A stretch of 64,000 bases of DNA, from contig NZ_BBRI01000004.1 in NCBI RefSeq assembly GCF_002090075.1, forward strand, positions 186,001 to 250,000. Direction: 5' to 3'. Of the stretch, positions 17,273 to 26,241 are shown in pieces (the first letter of the stretch is position 1; every line of letters starts with the position of its first letter). The translations under genes and the position numbers were made by a program. The notes beneath the pieces were generated by a model. It was not told where the DNA came from. It saw only the letters and a program-made list of their open reading frames with translations, and searched no databases. The stretch is from Demequina sp. NBRC 110052 (GTDB lineage: Bacteria > Actinomycetota > Actinomycetes > Actinomycetales > Demequinaceae).

Positions 17273-17662
17273 ATGCCGCTGTCGGAGTACGAGCAGCGCG
17301 TTCTCGAGCAGCTCGAGCGCGATCTCGGCAGCGACCCTCAGCTCGGCCGTGCGATGAAGCGCGGTCCGCGTCCGCGGGCGCGCATCGCCGTCGGCGCCCT
17401 GGGCGTGCTGGTTGGTCTGGGCGTGGTGGTCATCGGCGCCGTCTCGCAGATGCTGTGGCTCGGTGTGCTCGGCTTCGCCGTCATGATCGGCGTGGCGCTG
17501 TGGGCGCTCCTCGCTCCCGCGCCCACCCAGGGAGCCGCGAAGGGCTCCTCGAAGGGCGACGGCCCGCGCGGAGGCAAGTCCGCGCGCCGCAAGGACGAGC
17601 GGTCCTTCATGCAGAGGCTCGAGGAGCGCTACGAGCGCCGCCGCGAGCAGGGCGATCTCTGA
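17273..17662 (+). CDS. DUF3040 membrane protein
   Basis: 129-residue protein of the actinobacterial DUF3040 family. It begins with the diagnostic MPLSEYEQRVLEQLERDL amphipathic helix, followed by two membrane segments (about residues 43-60 and 64-83) and a cytoplasmic basic tail with KDERSFMQRLEERYERR. Function unknown; in many actinobacteria the family lies beside the dcw cluster, as here. AAGGAGG is well spaced before the ATG. Converges with the transglutaminase gene. Confidence 0.9.
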   Translation: MPLSEYEQRVLEQLERDLGSDPQLGRAMKRGPRPRARIAVGALGVLVGLGVVVIGAVSQMLWLGVLGFAVMIGVALWALLAPAPTQGAAKGSSKGDGPRGGKSARRKDERSFMQRLEERYERRREQGDL

Positions 17663-17727
17663 CCCTTCCGCGTCGCGCGGACCCTTTCACGTCACTTCAC
17701 TCCACTGCGCTTCGCTGAGCGCGCGAC

Positions 17728-19890
17728 TCAACGCTGCGGGCGCTGGCGCACGTCGCTGAGCACCGCATCCACATCGCCCTCGAGCGCTGTGACGTCTCCA
17801 CGGAACCCCTCGGGCAGGTAGCGCTCCTCGACGATCGCCGTGACGAGCGCCATGAGGCTCGCATCCGCTCCGTCAGTGAGGGGCGACCCCGCCTCCGCAG
17901 CGCTCATGCGCACGTGCGTCGCCGCTTCGTACGGCGTCATCGCGTCGGGCCATCGCCACGGCTCTGGCAGTCCCGCTCGCAGGCGTGACCAGGCGCCCTC
18001 GACCGGCGTGACGTGGGCAGTCCCAGCGCGTCGGTCGCGCCGCACGGTGAGCCACACGACGAGCGCGGCAGCGCCGGCGAGCCCGCCGAGCAGGAGGACC
18101 CAGACGAACGGCGAGCCTCCCGATGCGCCCCCTGCCTCACCCGTCGGCGTGGTCGCGGTGGGGGTGGGCGTCGCCGGTGCGCTCACGGTCGCGGAGGGGG
18201 TCGCGCTCGCACTGGGCTCGGAGGATGGCTCGGCCGTCGCGGTGGGGGACGGCTCGGAGCCGTCGTCGCCGCTGCCGGCGGAGTACTCCGGCGGCGCGCC
18301 GGTCTGCACGGCGGGCGTCGGTTCGAAGCGCACCCAGCCGGTGCCGGGGAAGTACAGCTCGGGCCACGCGTGGGCGTTGCCGCCAACCACGGTGTACAGG
18401 CCGTCGGGGTCGCGCGAGCCGCCCAGGAAGCCGACGCCGATGCGCGCCGGGATGTCCATGAGGCGCGCCATCATGACCATGGTGGTCGCGAACTGCTGGC
18501 AGTAGCCGCGCCGGCTGTCGAGGAAGGCGCTGACTGCGTCGCCTCCGGTGAGGACCGCGGAGGTGTCGTACACGAACTCGGTCGGGTCGCGCAGGTACTG
18601 CTGCAGCGCCACGGCGATCTCATACCGCGACGTCGCAGACGCGTCCGCAGCGATCTGGCGTGCGAGGGCTCCGACGCGGTCGGAATCGAGCGCGTCGGGC
18701 ACCCGGAGGTACTCGTCGCCCGGGTCCTCGCCCGACGCGGCGGCGAGGCGCTCGGCGGAGATCCAGTCGGCGGCGTAGACGAGCGAGTAGGACAGCCCTG
18801 CGGTGCTCGAGTTCGCGCTGCGCACCTCGTCGTACGTGCCGTCGTAGCGCCACGTGTCGTCGACGTCGACCGTGCGTGGCACGGTCGTGATCGGAAGCGC
18901 GGTCTCCGCGAGGGTGTCGATCGAGATCTCGACCGAGTCGAGCGTCGCGGTGTCCCACCCTTCGGCGACCGAGGGCCACAGCACGCCGAGGTCCGCCGGT
19001 CCGCCGGCGACATCGCCGCGGTCGCGGTTCCACTCGGCGCCGGTGAACTCGGTGGCGGTGTAGAGCCGCAGCACGTCGACGTGCTCGCCGGTGGTCGTGT
19101 AAGTGAGCACGCGCGAGGACGACTGCGAGGTCAGCGCGTCACGCAGGTCCAAGTTGAGGTTGAGCCTCGTCGCGCTGCCGTCCGACGGCCCTTGGGCGCG
19201 GGGCAGGGCGCCCCATCCCGGCATGTGCGGGGCGAGCGGCGCGACGAGGGCGGCCAGGCCGACGATCGCCGCCGCGGCCGGCAACCATGCGGTGGCGGGC
19301 GGGACTCGCGACACGTCGGCATGATCCGAGGTCAGCGCCATGATCGCCAGCCAGATCGCCAGCACGCCGAGCAACGCGGCGACGGGCGCGTCGAACGGGA
19401 TGAGCGCCGCAGGGAGCCACGGGAGCAGCAAGGGCGCGCCCGCCATGCCTGCAGCGCGCCACGCCACGGCGAGATGCTCCGCGACGAGGAACACGATCAG
19501 TACCAGCACGGTGACCACGGCGCGCACGCCGTCGGTCGCGTCGAGGGGCACCGGGGCGAACAGCACATCCTGGATGCCGTTGTCGAGCACGCGCCACACG
19601 GAGCGCAACGCGGCGGGCGTGGGCAGGACGCTCCCGAGACCGCTCGTCTGCGCATAGGTCGAGACGACGAGCAGTACGGCCACGACGAGTCCGACGAGCG
19701 TCGGGATCACGCGAGACCGGGTCATGGCGCGCGCGACGGTGACCGCGGCCGCGACGGCGGCGAGCGCGAGCGCGGCGCCCAGCCACACGTCCGTCATGTC
19801 GATCGGAGTCGAGTACGCGGCGAGCGGTCCGGCGCTCGCGAGCGCGACCGCGGGCGTGGCCTGCCAGGAGGGCCTGCGACGCTCGCTCAC
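17728..19890 (-). CDS. Membrane transglutaminase-like protein (TgpA family)
   Basis: 720-residue protein. About six N-terminal membrane helices (residues 1-200) are followed by an outside domain and a transglutaminase core: catalytic Cys in RRGYCQQFATTMVMMARLM, His in GGNAHAWPELYFPG, and FEPTP in the position of the third residue. A Ser/Thr/Pro/Ala-rich linker, another membrane helix (FVWVLLLGGLAGAAALVVWL) and a DUF4129-like cytoplasmic tail complete it. GTG at 19890 overlaps the stop of the DUF58 gene (GTGA), so it is the third gene of a MoxR - DUF58 - transglutaminase operon. Substrate unknown; TgpA in Pseudomonas is essential. Confidence 0.88.
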   Translation of the reverse strand: MSERRRPSWQATPAVALASAGPLAAYSTPIDMTDVWLGAALALAAVAAAVTVARAMTRSRVIPTLVGLVVAVLLVVSTYAQTSGLGSVLPTPAALRSVWRVLDNGIQDVLFAPVPLDATDGVRAVVTVLVLIVFLVAEHLAVAWRAAGMAGAPLLLPWLPAALIPFDAPVAALLGVLAIWLAIMALTSDHADVSRVPPATAWLPAAAAIVGLAALVAPLAPHMPGWGALPRAQGPSDGSATRLNLNLDLRDALTSQSSSRVLTYTTTGEHVDVLRLYTATEFTGAEWNRDRGDVAGGPADLGVLWPSVAEGWDTATLDSVEISIDTLAETALPITTVPRTVDVDDTWRYDGTYDEVRSANSSTAGLSYSLVYAADWISAERLAAASGEDPGDEYLRVPDALDSDRVGALARQIAADASATSRYEIAVALQQYLRDPTEFVYDTSAVLTGGDAVSAFLDSRRGYCQQFATTMVMMARLMDIPARIGVGFLGGSRDPDGLYTVVGGNAHAWPELYFPGTGWVRFEPTPAVQTGAPPEYSAGSGDDGSEPSPTATAEPSSEPSASATPSATVSAPATPTPTATTPTGEAGGASGGSPFVWVLLLGGLAGAAALVVWLTVRRDRRAGTAHVTPVEGAWSRLRAGLPEPWRWPDAMTPYEAATHVRMSAAEAGSPLTDGADASLMALVTAIVEERYLPEGFRGDVTALEGDVDAVLSDVRQRPQR

Positions 19891-21149
19891 GACGCGATTC
19901 CTCTCAGCGCGGCCGACCAGGCTGCGGGGAGGTCGGCGAGCGTGGGCGTGACGCCGACGCGCCATCCGGCCCGTGCGAGACGCGAGACGAGCGCGGCGTC
20001 CTCGCCCACGAGCAGGGCGGTCGTGGTGCCCGCTCCGCCCAGGCCGGCCATCGCGTCGGACGCGTCGGAATCGTCCAGGGTGCGCGGGTTCACGACGGCG
20101 ATCGCGATGCCGCCGCGCGAGACCTCGTGAGCGGCGGTGCGGGCGGCGTCGGCGAGGCGCGCAGGTCCGTCAGGCGTGCTCGCCGTGACCAGCGCGAGCG
20201 CCGTGAGCAGCGCGCTGCGCGACTCCGGCGCCCGCGCGCCGTACTCGCGTGACTCGTCCAGGCCTGCGCCGAGCAGGCGAACGGCGTGCCCGGAGGCGAG
20301 CGACGCGAGGGCCACGGATCCGGCGATCCCGATCGCGTCCTCGGCGGCATCGGGCTCGCCGGCGGCGTCCAGGATGACAGTGACGGAGGGGCGCGACGCG
20401 TGCTCGTCTGCGCGCACCACGAGCTCGCCGCGTCGCGCGGACGACTTCCAATGCACGCGGCGGGGGTCGTCGCCGTGGCGGTACTCGCGGAGCGCCGCGT
20501 CATCGGTCGCGGGGCTGGTGGCGCCGCGCAGCGATCGGTCGGAGCCCGCGAGAGCCGCGCCGCGGTCGCGCGACAGATCCACGATGCGTGGCCATACGAC
20601 TGCGTCCTGCTCGGCGCCGATCGGGGTGTCGGCCCACAGCGTGCCGAGCGGATCCGCGACCCTGGCGACGGCGGGCCCGAGCGGCCACGTGCCGCGCGCG
20701 ACGGGGGAGAGCGAGTAGGTCAGGGTGACCCTGCCGGGCTCGCGCAGCACGGTCGCGCTCGTCGAGCCGTCGCCGGTGAGCTCGGAGGCCGCCTGCTCGC
20801 GCACATCGAGACGGGGTACGTGGCGCTGCGAGCGTCGCGACATCACGACCACCTCGACCCGGCCGTCGGCACCTGCTGTGAGCGGGTGGGGCGAGATCGT
20901 GCGCGAGGCGGAGCGGTAGCGGCGACGCATCACTGCGATGCTCGCCTGCAGCCACAGGGCGCCTGCGGCGACGCCGACGACCAGCACGAGCCCGACGACT
21001 ACGACCGTGAGCGACGCCATCCCGATGCCGAGCGCCGTGATGACGAGCCCGCCGGCGATCATGCCGATGCCGCGCGCGGTGAGCACGGTCTCGGTCCTGC
21101 CTGGGCGCGAAGCCTGCGGCGCGGTGGGGGCCGCGTGGGTGCGGGTCAT
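19887..21149 (-). CDS. DUF58 protein with N-terminal membrane helices
   Basis: 420-residue protein. Two adjacent membrane helices (about residues 27-68) precede a region ending in the DUF58 signature LREYRHGDDPRRVHWKSSAR and a von Willebrand A-like fold (VTVILDAAGEP). DUF58 proteins pair with MoxR ATPases and are thought to assemble or activate membrane or metal-dependent complexes. It starts 2 nt after the MoxR stop and overlaps the transglutaminase start, so the three are one operon. Confidence 0.9.
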   Translation of the reverse strand: MTRTHAAPTAPQASRPGRTETVLTARGIGMIAGGLVITALGIGMASLTVVVVGLVLVVGVAAGALWLQASIAVMRRRYRSASRTISPHPLTAGADGRVEVVVMSRRSQRHVPRLDVREQAASELTGDGSTSATVLREPGRVTLTYSLSPVARGTWPLGPAVARVADPLGTLWADTPIGAEQDAVVWPRIVDLSRDRGAALAGSDRSLRGATSPATDDAALREYRHGDDPRRVHWKSSARRGELVVRADEHASRPSVTVILDAAGEPDAAEDAIGIAGSVALASLASGHAVRLLGAGLDESREYGARAPESRSALLTALALVTASTPDGPARLADAARTAAHEVSRGGIAIAVVNPRTLDDSDASDAMAGLGGAGTTTALLVGEDAALVSRLARAGWRVGVTPTLADLPAAWSAALRGIAS

Positions 21150-21151
21150 GC

Positions 21152-22159
21152 TCAGCGGCGGCCCTCCGCGCGGCTGGGGGCCGCGTTCCTGGCCTCGGTC
21201 GGCACTGCGGTGCGGGCGACGATCGCGTTCAGGATCCGCGAGGAGTCCTGGCCCGCGAGCCGCGCCTCTGCCGAGGACACGAGCCGGTGCGCGAGGACGG
21301 GAAGTGCGAGCGCCTTCACGTCGTCGGGCAGCACGTGGTTGCGTCCGGCCATGGCGGCACGTGCCTTGGTCGCCTCGAGCAGCTGCAGCGAGGCGCGCGG
21401 CGAGGCGCCCAGGCGCAGCCCCGGGTCGGTGCGCGTGGCGTTCGCGAGGTCGACGATGTACTGCTTGATCGCAGGCGCCGCGTAGACGCGGCGGGCCACA
21501 TTCACGTGGCGCAGGAGTGTCGCAGTGTCGGTGACGGGGCGCACGTCCTCGAGCGGGTCGGCGCCGTCGTGCGTGTCGAGCATCGCGATCTCGTCGTGAG
21601 GGGCCGGATACCCGACTGACAGCTGCGTCATGAAGCGATCGCGCTGCGCCTCGGGGAGAGGGTAGGTGCCTTCCATCTCCACGGGGTTCTGGGTCGCGAC
21701 GACGATGAACGGCTCCGGCAGGCGGTGCGTGGTGCCGTCGACGGTGACGCGGCGCTCCTGCATCGACTCGAGCAGCGCGGCCTGCGTCTTGGGGGAGGCG
21801 CGGTTGATCTCGTCGGCGATGACCACCTGGGCGAAGATCGGGCCCGGCCGGAAGTCGAAGCGGTGCTCGTCCGTGCGGTAGACGCTGACCCCGGTGACGT
21901 CCGAGGGCAGCAGGTCTGGCGTGAACTGGATCCGGCCCACGGTCGAGTCGATGGAGGCTGCCAGCGCACGCGCGAGGGTGGTCTTGCCGACTCCGGGCAC
22001 GTCCTCCATGAGCAGGTGTCCCCGCGCCAGCACGGTCGCGAGAGCGGCGTCGACTGCGGCGCCGAGGCCAGACAGTGCAGTGCCGACGGACTCGCGCACC
22101 TGGGATGTCGTCTCGGCGACTTCGTCGAGCTCTGCCCCCGTGGGGATGGCGTGACCCAT
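21152..22159 (-). CDS. MoxR-type AAA+ ATPase
   Basis: 335-residue AAA+ chaperone of the MoxR group: Walker A DVPGVGKTTLARALA, Walker B VVIADEINRASPKTQ, sensor 1 FIVVATQNPVEMEGTYPLPEAQ, and a C-terminal lid with DPGLRLGASPRASLQLL. MoxR proteins act with vWA/DUF58 partners in complex assembly. I start at ATG 22159, which has GAGGAGGAG upstream. An open frame continues to 22585 across the shared promoter region and is not coding. Divergent from mraZ; its promoter region carries MraZ-like repeats. Confidence 0.93.
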   Translation of the reverse strand: MGHAIPTGAELDEVAETTSQVRESVGTALSGLGAAVDAALATVLARGHLLMEDVPGVGKTTLARALAASIDSTVGRIQFTPDLLPSDVTGVSVYRTDEHRFDFRPGPIFAQVVIADEINRASPKTQAALLESMQERRVTVDGTTHRLPEPFIVVATQNPVEMEGTYPLPEAQRDRFMTQLSVGYPAPHDEIAMLDTHDGADPLEDVRPVTDTATLLRHVNVARRVYAAPAIKQYIVDLANATRTDPGLRLGASPRASLQLLEATKARAAMAGRNHVLPDDVKALALPVLAHRLVSSAEARLAGQDSSRILNAIVARTAVPTEARNAAPSRAEGRR

Positions 22160-22187
22160 GGACTCCTCCTCATGACTTCCGCGTCCG

Positions 22188-22236
22188 AGCCTAGACGATG
22201 CTGTGGTGCATCGCAGGTCCCTCCACTTCATTTCAC
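22188..22236 (-). promoter_or_regulatory. moxR promoter with two MraZ-like repeats
   Basis: On the minus strand, GTGAAA (22236-22231) and GTGGAG (22226-22221) occur 10 bp apart, the same period as the mraZ operator. They end about 27 bp upstream of a TAGGCT -10 (22193-22188). GTGGAGGGA is shared exactly with the mraZ side. Binding by MraZ is inferred. Confidence 0.45.
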
Positions 22237-22258
22237 GCGTCTTACCAGGATTGATGGC

Positions 22259-22321
22259 TTGATTCGGGACGAATTTCGCCAGAATCTCCCTCTTCGTGGA
22301 GGGAAGTGGAGTAAAGTGGGG
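22259..22321 (+). promoter_or_regulatory. mraZ (dcw) promoter and triple MraZ box
   Basis: TTGATT (22259-22264), 17 nt, GAATCT (22282-22287) form a possible promoter. Just downstream are three direct repeats spaced exactly 10 bp: GTGGAG at 22296, GTGGAG at 22306 and GTGGGG at 22316. MraZ is known to bind such short G-rich direct repeats with about one helical turn spacing upstream of its own gene, so this is the likely autoregulatory operator of the dcw cluster. Confidence 0.7.
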
Positions 22322-22358
22322 CCAACGCTCGATTCGTGGCACGGGGGAGGTGACGGAC

Positions 22359-22826
22359 GTGACTGAGGCTGCGGCGCATGGCCTGGGCCCCACGGGGGTG
22401 CTCCTGGGCACGTTCATGCCGCGCCTCGACGACAAGGGGCGGCTGATCCTCCCGGCGAAGTTCCGCGGGCGTCTCGCGTCCGGCCTCGTCGCCACGCGCG
22501 GCCTGGACCGCTGCATCTTCGTGTTCCCCATCGACGAGTTCACCGAGGTGCACAACCGTCTGCGCAAGGCGCCGCTCGAGAACAAGGGCGCGCGCGACTA
22601 TCTGCGCAGCTTCCTCGCGTACGCGCAGGACGACATCCCTGACAAGCAGGGCCGCGTGCTGCTGTCGCAGCCCCTGCGCAAGTACGCGGGCATCGACCGC
22701 GAGGTCGCGGTCGTCGGCATGGGCTCGCGCGTCGAGATCTGGGACGTCGAGGCCTGGGAGGCCTACCTGGAGGCGGGCGAGGAGGCGTACGCGCAGACGG
22801 CGGCCGAGGTGTTCGACGACATGTAG
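22359..22826 (+). CDS. mraZ: Transcriptional regulator MraZ
   Basis: AbrB-like DNA-binding regulator at the head of the dcw cluster. The 155-residue protein has two MraZ repeats: LGTFMPRLDDKGRLILPAKFR, then LAYAQDDIPDKQGRVLLSQPLRKYAG, with DRCIFVFP between them. I start at GTG 22359, which has GGGGGAGG 8 nt upstream. This adds about 12 residues before the usual family N-terminus; a GTG at 22396 would start exactly at the domain but lacks a ribosome site. A 130-bp gap separates it from rsmH. Confidence 0.93.
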   Translation: MTEAAAHGLGPTGVLLGTFMPRLDDKGRLILPAKFRGRLASGLVATRGLDRCIFVFPIDEFTEVHNRLRKAPLENKGARDYLRSFLAYAQDDIPDKQGRVLLSQPLRKYAGIDREVAVVGMGSRVEIWDVEAWEAYLEAGEEAYAQTAAEVFDDM

Positions 22827-22955
22827 CAGGCCAGCCGCGCCCCGTGGCCTCCTCCCGCGCAGCTCTGACGGACTTCCCCCCGCCAGAGGGCCCGGAGGGA
22901 GACCAGGGGGCACGGCACGAGACAGGGCGAGAGCCGAAAGAAGAAGGGAGGGACA

Positions 22956-23945
22956 ATGGAGAAGGACACAGCGAGCCGCCACCGGCCGGTGATGCTGGAC
23001 CGCTGCGTGGACCTCCTCGCGCCCGCCCTCACCCGCCCTGGCGCGGTCGCAATCGACGGCACGCTCGGCATGGGAGGGCACACCGAGGCCCTCCTCGAGC
23101 GTTGCCCTGAGGCGCGCGTGGTCGGCATCGATCGGGATGCGCAGGCGATCGCTCTCGCCTCGGAGCGCCTCGCGCGCTTCGGGGACAGGTTCGTCGCGCA
23201 CCACGCCACCTACGACGACATCGCGGGCGCGCTCGCCGAGGTCGACGCGGAGGCTGCCGACGGCATCCTCCTGGACCTGGGCGTCAGCTCGCTTCAGATC
23301 GACGAGGCGGAGCGCGGCTTCTCGTACGCGCAGGACGCCCCGCTCGACATGCGCATGGACCGGTCCGAGCCCGTCACGGCCGCCGACCTGCTGCGTGACG
23401 CCGACGAGCGCGAGCTCGCGCGCATCCTGCGCGTGTACGGCGAGGAGCGGTTCGCGCCGCGCATCGCCCGCGCGATCGTGCGCCGGCGCGATAGTGAGCC
23501 GCTCAGCCGCTCCACCGAGCTCGCCGAGCTGGTGCTCGAGGCCATGCCCGCAGCCGCGCGTCACGCGCCCGGCGGTCACCCGGCCAAGAGGACATTCCAG
23601 GCGCTGCGCATCGCCGTCAACCGTGAGCTCGAGGTGCTCGAGCGCGCGATCCCCGCGGCGATCGACGCGACCGCGGTGGGCGGACGCATCGTCGTCATGA
23701 GCTACCACTCGCTCGAGGACCGTCTCGTCAAGCACGCGTTCGCCGAGGGCGCCGAGGTCGACGCGCCTCCTGGCCTGCCCGTGATCCCCGACGACGCGCA
23801 GCCCTACCTGCGCCTGCTCACCCGCGGGGCGGAGAAGGCCTCGGAGGACGAGGCTCTCGCCAACCCCAGGTCCAAGCCCGTACGCCTGCGCGCCGCCGAG
23901 CGCGTGCGCCCCACCCCCGCGTCTCGCGCAAGGAGAGCCGCATGA
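22956..23945 (+). CDS. rsmH: 16S rRNA (cytosine-1402-N4) methyltransferase RsmH
   Basis: Class I SAM methyltransferase for C1402 of 16S rRNA, 329 residues. Motifs: [13 protein letters not shown] at the N-terminus, the SAM site [27 protein letters not shown], the [12 protein letters not shown] catalytic region, the [14 protein letters not shown] substrate loop, and [16 protein letters not shown] near the C-terminus. ATG with GGGAGGG upstream. Its stop overlaps the ATG of the ftsL-like gene, marking the start of a tightly coupled run. Confidence 0.96.
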   Translation: MEKDTASRHRPVMLDRCVDLLAPALTRPGAVAIDGTLGMGGHTEALLERCPEARVVGIDRDAQAIALASERLARFGDRFVAHHATYDDIAGALAEVDAEAADGILLDLGVSSLQIDEAERGFSYAQDAPLDMRMDRSEPVTAADLLRDADERELARILRVYGEERFAPRIARAIVRRRDSEPLSRSTELAELVLEAMPAAARHAPGGHPAKRTFQALRIAVNRELEVLERAIPAAIDATAVGGRIVVMSYHSLEDRLVKHAFAEGAEVDAPPGLPVIPDDAQPYLRLLTRGAEKASEDEALANPRSKPVRLRAAERVRPTPASRARRAA

Positions 23946-24448
23946 GCGCCGCACCGCTCCGCCGTCAGCCCGCCACCCCTGCACGCCCCGCCGCTCCCGG
24001 CACGCGGACCGCCACGGGCCGTGCCGCCACCGCGCGTGCGGCGACGGCTGCCGCGCCGGCCCGCCACGGCGTCGGGCGTGCGCAGGAGGCGCCGCGCCGC
24101 GAGCAGGCGCCCCGCCGCGGCGAGCACCTGCGCGCCGTGTCCGCGCCCGAGCAGGCGCGCTCGCTCGTGCCGTTCGTCGCGCTGTGCCTCGCGATCATCG
24201 TCGCCGCGCTCGGCACGGTGCTGATGATCAACATCGCGATGACCGAGGGTGCCTACGAGCGGCGCGACCTGAAGATCGAGATCGATCAGCTCGCGAAGGA
24301 GCGCTCGACGCTCGTGACGCAGCTCGAGGCGAACGCCGCGCCCAGTGCGCTGACTGCGCGCGCCTCCGAGCTGGGCATGGTGCCCGCGGATACGCTCGGC
24401 GTCGTGTCGCTGAGGGATTCCCGGGTCCTCGAGTCGAGGCTCGGCTGA
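23942..24448 (+). CDS. ftsL: FtsL-like division protein
   Basis: 168-residue bitopic membrane protein in the ftsL position between rsmH and ftsI. A long Ala/Arg/Pro-rich cytoplasmic tail (residues 1-73) precedes one membrane helix (about 76-98, [21 protein letters not shown]) and an outside coiled coil ([28 protein letters not shown]). FtsL sequences are poorly conserved, so the name rests on topology and position. It probably joins FtsQ and DivIC to activate FtsW-FtsI. Overlaps rsmH by 4 nt and ftsI by 1 nt. Confidence 0.82.
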   Translation: MSAAPLRRQPATPARPAAPGTRTATGRAATARAATAAAPARHGVGRAQEAPRREQAPRRGEHLRAVSAPEQARSLVPFVALCLAIIVAALGTVLMINIAMTEGAYERRDLKIEIDQLAKERSTLVTQLEANAAPSALTARASELGMVPADTLGVVSLRDSRVLESRLG

Positions 24449-26241
24449 TGGCTCGTTCTCTCGCGCCGGTCGTCGCGAGTCCGCTGCGCCGGCAGCGGCT
24501 GGTCTCCCTCGCGCTGCTCGCCGTGGTGGTCGTGTTCGTGGTGCGCCTCGTGTCGGTTCAGGCCGTCAACGCGGCGGAGCTGTCCGAACTGGCGCTCGAC
24601 ACGCGTCTCACGACCGCGACCGTCGACTCCGAGCGCGCGGACATCGTGGACCGCAACGGAGTGGTGCTCGCGCAGTCGGTGCAGCGCTATCACGTGTTCG
24701 TCAACCAGCAGACGCTCGCCGAGTGGAAGCGCTACGACGAGGGCACACTGGTGGCCGAGGGCCCGATCGATGCGGCGCGCATCCTGGCCCCGCTGCTCGG
24801 CATGAGCGAGTCGGAGCTCGCCGCAGACCTGGTGGGGGACAAGACCTTCCAGTACATCGCGAAGTACGTGACTCCAGAGGTGTGGGCCCTCATCGACGAT
24901 GAGGGGATCTCGGGCATCGACCGGGAGCCGGTGTCCCAGCGGATCTACCCCAACGGCGCGGTCGCGGGCAACGTGATCGGCTTCATGGGCGGGCGCGCCG
25001 ACGAGCCCGGCGTGTTCGGCCTCGCGGGCATCGAGCTCGCGCTCGAGGACACGCTCGAGGGCGAGGACGGCTCGATCACCTACGAGCGCGGCATCAACAG
25101 CGCGGGCGGCACCGTCATCCCCACGGGCATCCTCGACGAGCAGGCCGCGAAGGACGGCGACACCGTCGTGCTCACGATCGACCGCGACATCCAATACATG
25201 ACGCAGCAGCTGCTCGACACCGCGGTGGCGAACACCGGATCGGCGAGCGGCATCGTGATCGTCGAGGACGCGAAGACGGGCGAGATCTACGCGCTCGCCG
25301 ACTCGAACTCCGTCGACTCGTCCGACCCCGGCGCGACCCCTGCGGCCGACCGCGGCTCCAAGGCGGTCTCCAACGTGTTCGAGCCCGGCTCGACCGCCAA
25401 GATCATCACCATGGCGGCCGCGCTCGAGGAGGGCATCGCCGTGCCCACCTCGCGGTACACGGTGCCCTACGAGTACACGACGGAGAACAACCAGACCTTC
25501 AAGGACTCGCACGAGCACGCGGACCAGAAGATGACGCTGGCGGGGATCCTCGTCGCGTCGTCCAACACCGGCACCGTGATGGTCGGCCAGGAGATCCCTC
25601 AGGAGACGCGCTACGAGTACCTCCAGAGGTTCGGGCTCGGGACCAGCACCGACGTCGGCCTGCCCTCCGAGTCGTCAGGCATCCTGCGGTGGTGGGAGGA
25701 CTGGGACGGCCGCTCCAAGTACGCCGTGCTGTTCGGCCAGGCGGTCTCCGTGACGGCGCTCCAGACCGCGCAGGTCTACCAGACTGTCGCCAACGGTGGC
25801 GTGCGGGTGCAGCCCACGGTCGTGGCCGGTTACGAGAGCCCCGACGGCACCTACACGCCGCGCGAGACCGCGGAGCCCGTGCGCGTCATCTCTGAGGACA
25901 CGGCGGACTCGCTCATGCGCATGCTTGAGGACGTGACCGAGGACGGCACGGGAACGCTCGCCCGGATCGAGGGCTACCGCGTCGCAGGCAAGACGGGAAC
26001 CGCGCAGTCGTTCGCGCACGACGGCACCCAGAACGGCGTGGTCGCGTCCTTCGTGGGCGTGGCTCCTGCCGACGACCCGCGTATCGTCGTATCGGTCATC
26101 ATGCTCAACCCCAGCACGTCCATCTGGGGCGGCACGGTGGCGGCGCCGGTGTTCCGCGACGTGGCAACATTCACCCTGCAGTCGCTGGGTGTCCCGCCAT
26201 CGACCGGCGAGGCGAACCCGTACCCGACCAGCTGGGAGTGA
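24448..26241 (+). CDS. ftsI: Division-specific peptidoglycan transpeptidase FtsI (PBP3, class B)
   Basis: Septal transpeptidase, 597 residues. A short cytoplasmic tail, one membrane helix (about 17-38), a non-penicillin-binding domain with RADIVDRNGVVLA, and the transpeptidase domain with all three active-site motifs: STAK (S315, K318), SSN (371-373) and KTG (515-517). These are the targets of beta-lactams. The ATG at 24448 uses the last base of the ftsL stop. The open frame upstream is ftsL in another frame. It overlaps murE by 4 nt. Confidence 0.96.
   Translation: MARSLAPVVASPLRRQRLVSLALLAVVVVFVVRLVSVQAVNAAELSELALDTRLTTATVDSERADIVDRNGVVLAQSVQRYHVFVNQQTLAEWKRYDEGTLVAEGPIDAARILAPLLGMSESELAADLVGDKTFQYIAKYVTPEVWALIDDEGISGIDREPVSQRIYPNGAVAGNVIGFMGGRADEPGVFGLAGIELALEDTLEGEDGSITYERGINSAGGTVIPTGILDEQAAKDGDTVVLTIDRDIQYMTQQLLDTAVANTGSASGIVIVEDAKTGEIYALADSNSVDSSDPGATPAADRGSKAVSNVFEPGSTAKIITMAAALEEGIAVPTSRYTVPYEYTTENNQTFKDSHEHADQKMTLAGILVASSNTGTVMVGQEIPQETRYEYLQRFGLGTSTDVGLPSESSGILRWWEDWDGRSKYAVLFGQAVSVTALQTAQVYQTVANGGVRVQPTVVAGYESPDGTYTPRETAEPVRVISEDTADSLMRMLEDVTEDGTGTLARIEGYRVAGKTGTAQSFAHDGTQNGVVASFVGVAPADDPRIVVSVIMLNPSTSIWGGTVAAPVFRDVATFTLQSLGVPPSTGEANPYPTSWE

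Noticed and set aside
18013-20130. Plus-strand open frame of 705 codons opposite the transglutaminase
   Set aside because: Shadow; the minus-strand protein has catalytic motifs and membrane helices, and this one has none.
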